Position numbers and translations under genes: made by a program. This document shows positions 36,415 to 48,498 of a stretch of 64,000 nucleotides of DNA, in pieces. Under the pieces are notes generated by a model. It was given only the letters and a program-made list of their open reading frames with translations. It searched no databases and had not been told where the DNA came from. This stretch comes from Carettochelys insculpta (taxonomy: Eukaryota; Chordata; Testudines; Carettochelyidae). The DNA is taken from the NCBI RefSeq assembly GCF_033958435.1, contig NC_134141.1:99923001-99987000 (forward strand), written 5' to 3'. The number at the start of each line of letters is the position of its first letter. The first letter of the stretch is position 1.

Positions 36415-36759
36415 TATAGATGTCATGAGTATCCCAGGCTCTCATTACCACAGCATGCCTGCAGCTGACACAGCAACTTATATGTAATGTGTGGTGCACT
36501 CTGATATAATTGCTAAATCTCTCTCAATTATTAGCAGGGAAGCTACATGAGAAGTATGTTGTCAGTTTTATAATGGGTCTCGGTTATAATTTACTCACAA
36601 GCATATTCAAATTATGTTATGTTGGATTTTTTTTGCACTTGTTCTTCATTTTATTTGAAGCTCTATTCATGATAAAACAAAAACCACAAATACCCTCTCT
36701 TCTGTGCATGAATGAGAGGGGATTTTTTCCCCTTTCTACTCTCCATTCATATTAAGGTA

Positions 36760-37087
36760 CAATAAACTCTTTCATATCCAGCATTCCATAAGCTAGAAAT
36801 CTCAGATAAGCAGCATTTTAACCAGAAGTAAATTTTAGTTACATTTTCCATTAAGTACAGTATAGTGAAAGTAAATGCAAATAAATACAGCAAATACAGT
36901 ATAAGTTTACAGTGTACAATACTTCTGTTGTTGATAAATAAAGTAATCTGCATACATTTGTTTCTTAATATCTAATCTTGTTTTTCTTTGGTGTTAAGCA
37001 TTGCTAGGTATACCTCTATTATCCTGAATATTTGAATATCCAGCAACCTCCTAGACCCGAGGCTGCCAGATATGAAAGACTTTACTA
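36760..37087. mobile_element. Tc1/mariner (pogo/Tigger-like) MITE
   Basis: The left end CAATAAACTCTTTCATATCC and the right end GATATGAAAGACTTTACTA are inverted repeats about 27 bp long. TA flanks the element at 36758-36759 and 37088-37089. The interior is AT-rich and non-coding. Confidence 0.75.
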
Positions 37088-37107
37088 TACAAGGTTCTTA
37101 ACACCTT

Positions 37108-37543
37108 GGCTATGTCTACACTAGACCCAAACTTCGAAATGGTCATGTAAATGGCCATTTCGAAGTTTACTAATGAAGCACTGAAATACATATTCAGTGC
37201 CTCATTAGCATGCGGGCAGCCACGGCACTTCAAAATTGACGCGGCTCGCTGCCGCGTGACTCGTCCCAATGGGGCTCCTTTTCGAAAGGACCCCGCCTAC
37301 TTCGAAGTCCCCTTATTCCTATGAGCAGATGGGAATAAGGGGACTTCGAAGTAGGTGGGGTCCTTTCGAAAACGAGCCCCGTTGGGACGAGCTGCGCGGC
37401 AGCGAGCCGCATCAATTTCGAAGTGCTGTGGCTGCGCACATGCTAACAAGGTGCTTAATATGTATTTTAGCGCTTCATTAGTAAACTTTGAAATGGCCAT
37501 TTACATGGCCGTTTTGAAGTTTGGGGCTAGTGTAGACACGGCC
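37108..37543. mobile_element. 436-bp palindromic MITE with Harbinger-like ends
   Basis: The two arms are reverse complements around a centre near 37325, next to the TTATTCCTATGAGCAGATGG segment. Ends are GGCTATGTCTACACTAG and CTAGTGTAGACACGGCC, with CTT duplications at 37105-37107 and 37544-37546. It is the same family as 60105-60540. Overlapping frames on both strands merely reflect the symmetry. Confidence 0.93.
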
Positions 37544-37546
37544 CTT

Positions 37547-39199
37547 GACATCTAAATTCCAGATAAAATTATGAAGAAACAAGGAAGTCCAGAAAAAAAT
37601 ATCTAGGCCAGTGATAGTAAACCTATGGTTCATGAGTTGCATGCAGCCTCTTTTGTAGTTGAAATAAGCTTTCGTTTATGCTATTTTTTCAACTTGAAAG
37701 GGTCGTATGTAAATTAAATTAAAATCATTGTTTTTGAGAGTTGTAGACATTTGTTCTCTCTGAGGGCTGTATCCCTACCAAACTGTAACTTTTATCTGCA
37801 AAACTTTTTAGCTGCAGAATTGTTAACAATGTATTTTAAACATGTCAAGTTTATATTTTTTTAACTCACTACATACTAAAAATGGCACAATCAAGTTTGT
37901 TCAAGCTTGAAAAATAACTTTTGGAGAGAGTAAGTAAGTAACATGTTAAGAGTGGAAACTGTTATGAAATGTTAACTATGGAAGTCATTTCCTCTACAAT
38001 ATATGTTGTGATTTCTTTTGTTCTACGTATTGTTTATTAGGAAGATTTCATTTCAGGTGAATACTTCCATCAAGAGCTACATCAATCTTTCAGGATGCAC
38101 AGTGTCCTAATGAAAATGTAGCTGGTATTCTTGGGAAAATGTCAATGTACAATTAAAGGCTAGAGACCTAAATGGACACAGACATGGTGGTAATAACACT
38201 GGCAGAAGCACCCTTCTCAAAAATGATGACAGTATTTTAGTGGTAGCTTTCTCATTCAGCCTTAAAAAATGGCAGAGGAAATGGCTCCTAAGCACTTTGT
38301 AAGTAGCGGTAAGATTGAGAGTCTAATGGGAAATGGTTCTCTAGTGTACATTAGGTGTTCCACAATTGTAGAGGGGATACATTTGCCTTGTGTTACATGA
38401 GCATGTAATTAAAAACAATGTTGTGCTCACACAGCAATAAAGATTGCATGCAAAGCACAGATAGGATGTATCACAATGTTCTCAAATTGTTATCTGCACA
38501 AGAATGAGTCATACAAACCTCTAAAATTACCTTAAATAGATTTTATTAATCTAAACATTTTAATTTTCGGTCTGGCTGCTTAGTGAGTACTTTTTCTCCT
38601 TGTGAAATTGAAAAGTTTCTCCTTTTGAAATCTGAAGAAGACAAAAGCTCATTGCCTAGTAATTAAAATGGTTAGTCTTTAAGATGCTACAGGCCTGGGT
38701 TTTTTTAGTGAGGCTACAGGACTGGGCTTTTTTTTAATGAAGCTACAGATAACCTGACTCCCCTTGTGACTATTTCCCCTTTTGAATTGTATGATACTTC
38801 AGTTTTAGGTTTCCAGAAATCTTATATTTATACATTAGCATACTGGTCACTGTTGCAGGACGGATTATTATCTCTGCAAATAAGTACATATTATAAAGTC
38901 ATTAATAAAAAAGTCTGGGGAGAGAATATGTCTTGAGAATAGTGGTAGAATCATTGATTAAGAACAAAGTCATCTAACACAAGTTTTTTTTCTTGTTGTT
39001 TTGTATTTGGGAGGTTATTGAATTGGGGGAACACTAAATTTTAACTGGAGTTAATTTTGCAGTAAAGACAAGTCTTTGGAATACCAAGTGTGTTGGAGAT
39101 TGGAACTTAAGGAAAAAGCCTCCTCCCAACTTCTTGCCTATCTTATATACCCTTCTTTCTCTTCCTACCAAGCTCTTCTGCTTTATTGTCATGAATGCC
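37547..39199. other. AT-rich intron, nothing firmly recognised
   Basis: 37612-37760 has GGTTCATGAGTTGCATGCAG, which resembles a worn hAT end, with no visible partner. The rest is unique-looking. Confidence 0.4.
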
Positions 39200-39211
39200 A
39201 TACTGGTGCTA

Positions 39212-39385
39212 CGAGAACAACAAGAAGTCTCGTGGCACCTTATAAACTAACAGATATTTAGGAGCATAAGCTTTCATGGGCAAAGACCCGCGAAAGCTTA
39301 TGCTTCAAACTATCTGTTAGTCTATAAGGTGCCACAAGACTTCTTGTTGTTCTCGTAACTACAGACTAACACGGCTACCTCTCTG
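39212..39385. mobile_element. Inverted-repeat retroelement, possibly Penelope-like, with 12-bp TSD
   Basis: The left arm (AACAACAAGAAGTCTCGTGG, CACCTTATAAACTAACAG, GGAGCATAAGCTTTCATGGG) is the reverse complement of the right arm (GCGAAAGCTTATGC, CTGTTAGTCTATAAGGTGCC, ACTTCTTGTTGTTCTCG). A tail CAGACTAACACGGCTACC follows. ATACTGGTGCTA is directly repeated at 39200-39211 and 39386-39397. A 12-bp duplication favours target-primed retroposition over a cut-and-paste transposon. The Penelope assignment is an inference. Confidence 0.75.
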
Positions 39386-39397
39386 ATACTGGTGCTA

Positions 39398-40595
39398 GTT
39401 ACACTGGTTCGTCACTTAAATCAATTTACATCTATTTCTGACTAATTTACATTCAACTTTTGATTTTCCCAACCATTTTTATCACTACTGATTTTGTCCC
39501 AGAAACTTCCATGCAAGTTCCTTCAGTTTACTCTGGGCGTTGTTAATGAATGGTTACTTCCTACCTGACTTTGCAGTAAATTTGATAGCTGGGATAGCTT
39601 TAGGAGATAAATCTTTCACTTTTTTCTCTTCTAAGTCTGGCAGTGACTGGCATGACCATGTACTCTGGTTAAGTGTTGTAATATATTGCAGATATCTGAC
39701 AAGCAGCAAACATATAAAGCCTAAAATTGAAAAAGTATCTCACTTCAACAATAAAAATACTGATATATTCACAATAAAGAATTATCAATTTAACAAGCTC
39801 ATTGTTATTATCTAAAATATTTCAACCTGGATCTTCATATGATCATTTAAAATAATATATTAAGGTAATGCAAATCCCAGATCAGCAAGGTAATTGTTCT
39901 CAATAAAAAGGTTACTTGTCTGATAAAATGTTGGGAAATGTAGGTGCAAAATGTTAGTTTAAACACACAAAACTAAATGAAATGACAGGGAGTTATGAGG
40001 AGTCAATTATAGTAGAGTAATCTATATCTTGTAATTTGGAGAATGGAATTAGAATAAATCACAACGTTCAAAAGAGTTTTCTTAGGAAACAATGTCTGCT
40101 TCTTTCAGAGAATGACAGGTATTGCAACAGGCCTCCTTATTGCCTAACTCAGTTCAGCATCACACTTCCAAGTTCCTGTCAAATTCCAACAAAGTGAGAA
40201 ATTATTCTCCATGGCTCCTGCCCAGAGTATGATTGGTGTCATCAATTTCTCTTATGTAGCTTCTACTAAAAAGCCAGGAGAAAATAGTATATGATAGACT
40301 ATGCTTACCACAGCATGACCATTCCTATAATATGTGAAACTACTATTGCCATGGGAAGTGTGGTCACTGAATTCCTAGGCATCAGGCATAAACTGCATAC
40401 TCTACATGTGCTTGCTGAGCTAATTTTGTCTGTGAGAAGTGATGTATAGTGTCTTTTTTAAGAGCATGTTTGCTTTTTCCTTGTGTGGCAGTCTCTTTCT
40501 ATGTGAGGTCTTTTCTTTGAATATAATATTGAATCAGCCTTATCCCTATCTTATAATTTCTCATGCTTTAAAGAACTCATCATTTGATGCACGTA
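39398..40595. other. AT-rich intron, nothing recognised
   Basis: Unique-looking sequence without named repeats or coding potential. Confidence 0.45.
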
Positions 40596-41630
40596 AGCCC
40601 GGGGTATCCAACACATGGCTCACGGGCCAGAATGTAGTCCACAGAGGCTTTTTATCCAGCCTGCTGACCCAGCAGCGCTGCCATTTTTAAAAGACAGCCA
40701 GCTGGCTCCGAGCCACATGTGGGTCTTTAAAGAGCCAACAGCAGCTCCCACCATTGCTCCCTTCACCAGCTCCCGTACAACGCAGCCGGGACAGCTCCCA
40801 GCACCCTGTCGTGACGTACGTGGGGGAGCCAGAAGGGGTCACTGTGGAGAACATGGGCTCCATCCCTCAGATTGGAGAGTGTCTCCCCACGTGGCCCACA
40901 TAACGAGTAGTCCTGGCACGTGCTCATTCACTCACTCCTCCGACAGCCGGCATGGCAGCAGAGCAGCCCCACAGAGGGTGTCAAGCTGCTGAGCACACTG
41001 CTGAATGTCTTCACACAGCCTGTGTACTATGGCCAGCCTGCCATCTCTGAGGAACTGCTGTGGGGCCAGCTCTACCCTACCCCCAGGTCTTGCTGCAGGA
41101 GTTCTGCACCTGCTCATCAAGAGGAGTGGTGTCCTCAAGTTAGCGGCACCTGGATGGACAGACAGATAATGGATGGACTGGCTGGGTTGGAGGGGCAGTG
41201 GGAGGGTGTTGGGTCAGACAGGAGGACAGGACTGGGTTGGGGTGCTGGAGGGGGGACAGATGGACAGACAGACTGGTGGGGTTGGATGGTGAGTGGGGAG
41301 TTGTCAGCATAGATGGATAGGCTGATCTGGAGAAGCAGTGGGGGTATTGAGACAGACATATGGAGAAGCTGGGCTAGAGGGCTGCATGGAGGGATTTGGT
41401 CTAAGGCTGGGAGTGGTTTGGGACTGTGGGGAGGGGATTTAAGGCTGGGGATGATTTGGGGCCGTGGAGGGGTCTAAGGCTGTGGGGGTTAAGGGTGGGG
41501 CAGTTTGGGGCTGTGGGAGATTTAAACCTGGGGTGGGGTAGGGTGGCAGTTTGGGGCTATTTTATGTTCAGCCCCTGGAACATGTAAAAAATTGCTGTGT
41601 GGCCCCTGATGAAAAAAGGTTGGCCATCCT
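40596..41630. mobile_element. GC-rich composite element, possibly hAT-like, with a coding-like insert
   Basis: The left end GGGGTATCCAACACATGG followed by GGCTCACGGGCCAG, and the right end GGCCCCTGATGAAAAAAGG followed by TTGGCCATCC, are imperfect inverted repeats of a GGGGTGNCCAAC type. In between, 40920-41150 encodes, with one frameshift, VKLLSTLLNVFTQPVYYGQP, AISEELLWGQLYP, then LLQEFC and LIKRSGVLKL, which looks like a protein fragment of unknown origin. No 8-bp duplication was found, so the class is not proven. Confidence 0.4.
41398..41565. repeat. G-rich minisatellite, ~36-55-bp units
   Basis: Four variable units share TAAGGCTGGG..TGGTTTGGGGCTGTGGGG-type content (starts near 41398, 41439, 41470 and 41521). 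The plus strand is G-rich, with many G-runs. It lies in the right half of the composite element at 40596. Confidence 0.65.
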
Positions 41631-44516
41631 ATCAAATTGTAGGACGTATTTTTTAATGCTATGGTAGGTGCTTCAGGGATGAGACATGAAAAAGAGTTCC
41701 AATATAAAGCGCAAACAGCATATGTCAGGAGTCTTTATTTTTCTCCCGTGTGTGTTGTTTTTGAAATCCAAAACTTGGCTGTTGTCTGAGATTTTGCTTG
41801 TGGTAAAGAAAAAATAATTATCTGCTGAGTATTAAAAGAGGGAAACTGTATTGTTAATAATGAAGCTATTGAAATTTTTGTGTTTCAAAATGTGCATCCT
41901 CTTTTAATTCATGGAACTTAGATGCCTAATTCATTATGGAAATATACAGGTTTAACCTGGACTACAAAGGCAATGTGTAAATCTACTTATCTGACATCTG
42001 CGTGAAACTAGTTAATGCTCTTGGGATTACTTGAAATAAGAAATGCTGCAGGAAGTGGTAGACAAAAAACATTCAACCCAATAAGAAGATAGGGAATGTT
42101 TCTGTGTCTGGCAAAATCTTTCAAATTAAAATTTACAGGCTCAATCCAAAGCTCTTTGAAGTCAATGAGTTTCCTTCAGTTAACTTCAGTGAGCTTTGGC
42201 TCAGTTCCTGTAAGTTCGTCCTCAGTAAGTGCAAGTTCTAGTTATTGTTTACCACAATGAAGAGGTGAACTTGATGGCATGCATTGTCTGGTGCTGAAGA
42301 AAATGACTGTCCCTACTTTTCCTTGGAAGTCATGCTAATTAGATATTTACAATAGGCAAAAACTGTATTTTCATTATATAAACTTTCAGCCTTCCTGTTT
42401 GAAAATATGGCCCTAAATAAATGCAGAGCATGAATAGGGTAAGTAAACCAGCCAAGAAGTTTCCTGACTGCTCTTTTATAGATGAATTCAGCAGTTGGTT
42501 CATTGATGGTTTAAGAGCATAAATTCTTTTAAAGCTGTGGAAGTTAGCCAAGTTAATCCTCTCCACAGCAGCATAAGAACAGATTTCTTACATATTTATT
42601 TCCTTCCAGTATCACTCTTGTACAACAAACAGCACAGAATTATAAAGCAATAGGCCAAAATACAACAGTAACTTCACCATCAGTTGGTATTCTGGACTAT
42701 TATTGACAGGCATTCTATAATAGTAAGCAAAATCTTGACAGTTACAAGAATATTTTTGTCAAAATTCTATTACTTTCTGTTGAACTGGGTCTAATACAGT
42801 AATATCTTATTATTCCTGTAGTTACTGCTTCCTGAAAAAATGCGAGTCTTGTCGTCAGTACCAAAACATAACCTCTGTATAAACATCTCTTTTGCTGGCA
42901 AGTCTTAAATAAGAGGTTAAAAAGTATTAGGGACAGGGAGTAGTGATTTTTCTTTGTCCATAATATGTTCATCTCTCAGAGAAACTTTACACCTTTTCAA
43001 TGTTTTTTTCCCCCCCCGGAATGTCTTCCAGTATTTCTAGTGCTAACTTACATATGACCATATAGCCAAATGAATAGGGGCAGTGACCTAATAAGATGGT
43101 TCATTGAGGAGGAAGATTCACCATGAGGAGTATCTAGAACTGTAGGAGACTCATGTTTGGAAGTTCTAATGGTTAGCAGGAATCACTGTACTATATGAAT
43201 TGAAGACTACACGAGTGCAATACACTATCAGAGAGACCATCTGAGAAAGGAAACAGGTGCAGAATATGGGTGCCTGATCATTAAGTTGGTTTTCACATAG
43301 AACATGGACATTGTGAGTTGGGACCTAGTTCATCTGATTCCATCTCTTTCACATCCATGGTCAGTGAAGATGCTCAGTCACACACCCCCTGTTCTAAATA
43401 TGAAGGTGCTGTTGATGGCAGTTTTCATCAAAATATCCTTGTTCTCCATTATGATTTGCCAGAGCCTAGCTGTTAACTTTTCATCCACACTATCAGGCCC
43501 ATGTTCTCAGGGGTAGGGGTAGACGGTAAGTTGCGGGATCTTCATGGTTAGATGGTGTCAAATTACTATGAACTAACTGAGAAAATTAAACACAGTTTAT
43601 GTTTTTATTGACTGATCTTTGTAAAATGGTATTTTAGAGCCCTGATTTAACCTATTTCTGCTTAGAGTAGAACAAGGTGCTGAAGTAATAGTTGTACAGT
43701 AGGTAATGTGGAAATTTTCTAACAAGTATAAAATCTTACATCAATGTTTAGTAGAAATAAAGTATGTTGTGTTCATTGGCATCTTTCACAAAAAAGGCCC
43801 TGAATAGAGAAATTTTTAATAGTATGCCGAAAACCATTAAAAACATGACAGACAAACCATGAAAGAATATAAAAGACTAAGACATTTGCCTAGCCATTGA
43901 GCAGAACTTGGCTGATCTACAGTGTGCATTGTCATTCTCTCACCCCAGACACAGTCTTGTTTTATTAATACTTCTAGCAATGTGACAAACTGAGCATGTG
44001 AGAAAGAGGTTAATACCCTTTCTGAGCCACTATTTAAAGTTCCTATTTTTAGGCCACAGTGCAAGATGTTGGCTGAATATAGAAACAGATCATGTGTCAC
44101 AGAATGTAGAACAGTGGGATTCTTCACTTCCAGAGAACATAATTAGGACTCAGAGAAGAATCTTCTTGCCTCTGCCCTTTTTGTATATAGATTATATTAT
44201 TTAGTTATACAAGCATGCACCTTTCCGTTAATTGTATTAGCCTTTTTTGGTATCAAGTGTAATTAATTGCAAATGTAGTTCTGATGTGATACATTATGTT
44301 TAACATTCAATTTGTATTTGTAAACTTAAAATATACTCAAAGCCTTTACATGAAATTATTAGCAGGTAGTGCAAAGAATTCAAATGGTCAAATATATACC
44401 CTCTCCAATAACTACTAAGGTATGCCATATTCAGTAAAACAGGAGCTGCACTTATCTCTGAAAATAGATCACTGATCTGCATTATCTATGCCACAAACCT
44501 GTAGTTATAATATATT
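41631..44516. other. AT-rich intron, nothing recognised
   Basis: Nearly 2.9 kb without a repeat I can name and without credible coding potential. Confidence 0.45.
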
Positions 44517-44861
44517 GGCTATGTCTAGACTAGAGGCTATTGTCAACAAAACCGGCATTTTGGCTTCAAAACCCAGGGAGCATCCAGATTCCGAAGGCGT
44601 TCTGTCGACAAGAAATCAACAGAATGCGGCACTTTTGTCAACAGCCTTATTCTGCTCACCAAAGGGCATAACGTCTCCATCAACAGATCTCTGTTGACAG
44701 ACAGCTAGTCTGAACATTCCAGGAGGGCCCTCTTTTGACAGACAGGGCTTCCAGGACACTGGGCAGCCCTGTCTGCTATGTTTTCAGTTGGCCGTTTTGC
44801 TGATATCTTTCAACAAAAACAAAAACTTCTGTTGACAAATCGCTGTAATATAGACATAGAC
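44517..44861. mobile_element. Harbinger-like MITE, GTCAACA-rich family, short copy
   Basis: It starts GGCTATGTCTAGACTAG and ends AATATAGACATAGAC, with ATT duplications at 44514-44516 and 44862-44864. Internal CTGTCGACA, GTTGACAGAC and GTTGACAAAT motifs match the family at 3522. Confidence 0.75.
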
Positions 44862-45304
44862 ATTGTATTATACCGAATTGCAATAACAGGACTTTCAAGT
44901 GATTTCCTGTGCTATTTTATCAATATAATTTAAATGTATCCATAGAAATAAAGATTAAGAAGTAGCCTTGTTTAACATCATTTGAAACTTTTTGAATAAA
45001 TCATGGGACTATATTTCTTATGGAAATAATCCTCAGTCTATATTTAATTCATAAAGTAGGTAATGAGCACATAACTTAAAAGCTATTAACACTTAAATAA
45101 ATGTAATGCTTCAGGCCATCAATGAACAGAGATTGTTTTTGCCTTACTTAAATACTCTTTTTAAAATGTTTGCCATGTTGCACTGTCCCCTTTCCTGAGG
45201 TCACAGGGTGTCAGGGTACAGCATTCCATTTCAGATATTTAGTAGTCCTATAGGTCGTAGGGTCTGTAGGTTCTAGCCTTTGGTTGGATACCAATATACA
45301 CTAA

Positions 45305-45688
45305 GACTACGTCTACATGAGCAGCCTCTGTCGGCAGATCACATTTACACATAAAAGCAGCTTGAAAGAGCAAGCTGATCTGTCTACAGAGCGCAGCTGC
45401 ACTGCCCTGCCCTGCCCTGCCCTCTGTCAACAGAATGGCTGACCAGAAGCTCTGTAAACAGGGCTGCCCGGGAAACCAGAAGCCTTCTCTTCAACGAAAG
45501 TGTCTATGTGGGTTCTCTGTCAACAAAACACTGTCAACAGAGGTGATATGCCTGATCAAGGAGAGGTGTAACACTGCCAGCTGAACAGACAAACTCTCAA
45601 CAGAGAACTTTAACTGTGTAGATGCTCAGCGAGTTTTGTTGACAAAAGCCCAGTTTTGTCAACATAGGCTGCCCATGTAGATGTAGCC
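45305..45688. mobile_element. Harbinger-like MITE, GTCAACA-rich family
   Basis: It runs from GACTACGTCTACATGAG to CATGTAGATGTAGCC with perfect TAA duplications (45302-45304, 45689-45691). The block TGGCTGACCAGAAGCTCTG is shared with 3522-3963. A short (CCCTG)n run occurs at about 45400-45422. Confidence 0.82.
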
Positions 45689-46189
45689 TAAGACATATCT
45701 AGTACAAAAAGAGCCTTTCCTTCTAGCTTGCCAGGAAAGAAAGGGTACAAATACTACAGACATAGTGGTTAGTTATTGAAAAAATATATATACAACATAG
45801 TTCTGTAGTAAGCCACTAAGAGGTAGTCTAGTATAATGATACAATTCCATATTTATTTTCCAGTGCTTCTTAGACCCACCATCAATATGGCAGCTTAATT
45901 CCCACACACTCTGGAAGGAAATATTGTGTGTGAAATATACAGTATGCATATTAGCTTATTTACACCAGCTGAAGATCTAGCCCTTGTGTCCTCTATCTGT
46001 CAGATCTAGGCTTAAGCTTGGCTGTGTGTCACCTGGTTGTCATATTAGGGACTCTTCTTTATTGTCCTCCCGCCACTCTTATTGTTGGCCAAAATCCATT
46101 ACCTGTGGATTTCAGCTTCTGAAAGTCAGACTCTAATACACACTTCAGATGACACTGAATGAAACACCCCAAACAACCCTATTCACTGT

Positions 46190-46634
46190 TGCTACATCTA
46201 CACAAGAGGGTTTTTCCAACTAAAATGGGTTTGTTTTTTTTGAAAAACCCCACAGAGCATCTACATGCAAAATGCATGATATCAACAGATTGTCGACAAA
46301 ACCCAGCACATCCACTGGCAGCATTGTGCCTCTCCAGTTCAGGAATAATGTCTTTATTGACCATTCATGTCAACAGAAATGCCATGTAGAGGCTCTGGGG
46401 GGTTTTGTCAATAGACAGGGCTTTTGGTTTCCCAGAAAGCACTGTTAGCTGAACTTCCAGTTGGCCCTTCTTTTGAGAGAATGGCCAGGCAGTCTGGCTG
46501 TTCTCTGTTGACAGAACGGATTCGTCTTTTGATCCACTTTTGTGTAGGGATGTGATCTGTTGACAGAGGTTTTGCTGGAAGATCTCTTCCAACAGTAACT
46601 TCTGTCAACAGACCGCAGTTGTGTAGACATAGCC
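46190..46634. mobile_element. Harbinger-like MITE, GTCAACA-rich family
   Basis: It begins TGCTACATCTACACAAG and ends TTGTGTAGACATAGCC, and is inverted relative to 3522-3963 (for example, CTGTTGACAGAACGG). The target duplication is unclear. Confidence 0.72.
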
Positions 46635-48089
46635 TTACTCCCTCACTTTTGTCTTAAAGCCCCCCCACTGGAGAACTTGTTCTTTAGTTGAAGAAGTCTG
46701 TGAATTTGAACTGTAGCTCAAGGCTCAAGCAATCATTCCAAGTTTTACCCCTTTAAGGCTGGCTAGCTTCTGTCCATTTAAAAAGCCCCAAGATTTATTT
46801 TTGCTTTAGTCCACTAGCTGCCTCTATTTGTCCAGGTTAATCTACACCTGATGCTCTGTCTTCTCTGCTTCTAATTCAGCATCCTTGGTTCTCTGCTGAG
46901 ATTATTCTTTCAGATAGCTGTTGTTTCTTGTGCTCCCAACAATTGCTGTGGCTTTTCATAGTTCCTGTCACCCTTGAATTTCTGTCTTGTCCTTAGCAGC
47001 TCCCTAGCCTGGTATGTGTCTTTCTATTAGACTACTCTAGGGCAGCTCATAGTCATGTTTATTAGCTATTTCAAGTGTCTCTTCTGGTTTCAACTCCTCA
47101 AACTTCCTTTTCAGCTGACTACCACTTTCCTGCATGACATTGCACACACACCTTGCAGCAAATTTATGCTCCAAAATCTGTTCTTATAATGATTCTAACT
47201 CTGCAAGCTTATGAAGATACACTTGGTTCGTACTTTCAGGATTAACAGATGTCATATATTCATGTGGAAACTTCAGGCAACATTAATTTTAACATCAATA
47301 GCTAGTTACAGTTTGAAATAAAGGCTTCACTACATTCCCTCCCAGTAGCTGACCACACTGCTTTTGGAAAGAGAGAACTCTAGTGACATTATTGTCATCA
47401 CTACTACCTAAGTGACTACACCACGTCATACAGTGAAGCAACAATAAAGATGATAGTGAAATCTAGTTACACATGCTCTTCTCCCTGTTTCTCTTTTCCT
47501 GTAGATCTCCATGGGATATATAGAACCTTGTTTTTATCTGAAAACTCCTATTGTAGTAAATAAGATTATCACTTGTGCTTGTGTCTCCTGCTTAAAAAGC
47601 TAAATTAATCTCTTAAGTGTTTTTAAATATCTGCTGCTTTCCTACTTAAAAATGCTGTTTTTACCTAATTTTGGACTATGTTGTCAGCATGTGCAAGTGT
47701 GTCAATGCAATAAGATCATGCATTAAGAAAAAATTAATTCCTAACTTCATTTCCATTCATAATATTACATTTGAACATGATTGAATGGCTGGAAATGGCA
47801 TTAGCTGCAAATAGAAATGTAACTATAAAAACTCTAAACATAATCTGAATGTTGATGTTTTAAGGTTCAGTACCCCATGGTTTATCCAATGTAATCAGTA
47901 AGATTCAATTTAAGCCCTTGCATCATTTTATACAGAGAGACTATGGGCTTTTAAATCATAATATGCAAGGATGGTTAACATATCAATTAGTGACATCGCA
48001 GCATTTCTGAATCAAAAGTCCTCCAACATTTTTAAATTTCAGTGCACAAATCACCAATAATTCTTTTAAAAAGCTAGTTTTTATACTTA
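46635..48089. other. Intron, nothing recognised
   Basis: Unique-looking sequence between two copies of the same MITE family. Confidence 0.45.
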
Positions 48090-48498
48090 CTGTGTCTCCA
48101 CAGGCAACCTCTGCCAATAGAGGTCATTGTCAAGAGAGAAACCTCAGCAGTACATCTGTTGACAGTGTCTGCACACAAAGGCAGATAGAAAGAGAAAGCT
48201 GCTCTGTCAACAGGGAGCAGCCAGACTTCCCTGCCCTCTCTTGACAGAATGGTTGACTGGAAACTGCAAACAGGGCTACATGGGGAACCAGAAACACTCT
48301 GTCAACAGAAGTGTTTACATGAGCACTCTGTTGACAGTGGCACTCTACCTGGTCAGGGAGAGGTATAACACTGCCAGCTGAAGAGCTGAGTTTTGTTGAC
48401 AAACTCTCGACAGAACGTTTTAACCATGTAGGCACTCGGTGAGTTTTGTCGACAAAAGCCGAGTTTTATTGACAGAAGCTGCCCATGTAGATGAGGCC
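48090..48498. mobile_element. Harbinger-like MITE, GTCAACA-rich family
   Basis: Internal blocks GACAGAATGGTTGACTGGAA, CTCTGTCAACAGAAG and AGTTTTGTCGACAAAAGC place it with 45305-45688. The ends are worn (CTGTGTCTCCACAGGC and CATGTAGATGAGGCC). Confidence 0.72.

Noticed and set aside
37230..37555. Overlapping look-alike open frames on both strands (also at 60027-60602)
   Set aside because: These come from palindromic MITEs: each arm yields the same peptide on opposite strands. They are not gene pairs.
37612..37760. A further hAT-type element (GGTTCATGAGTTGCATGCAG)
   Set aside because: Only one possible end is visible and no target duplication was found, so I did not list it as an element.
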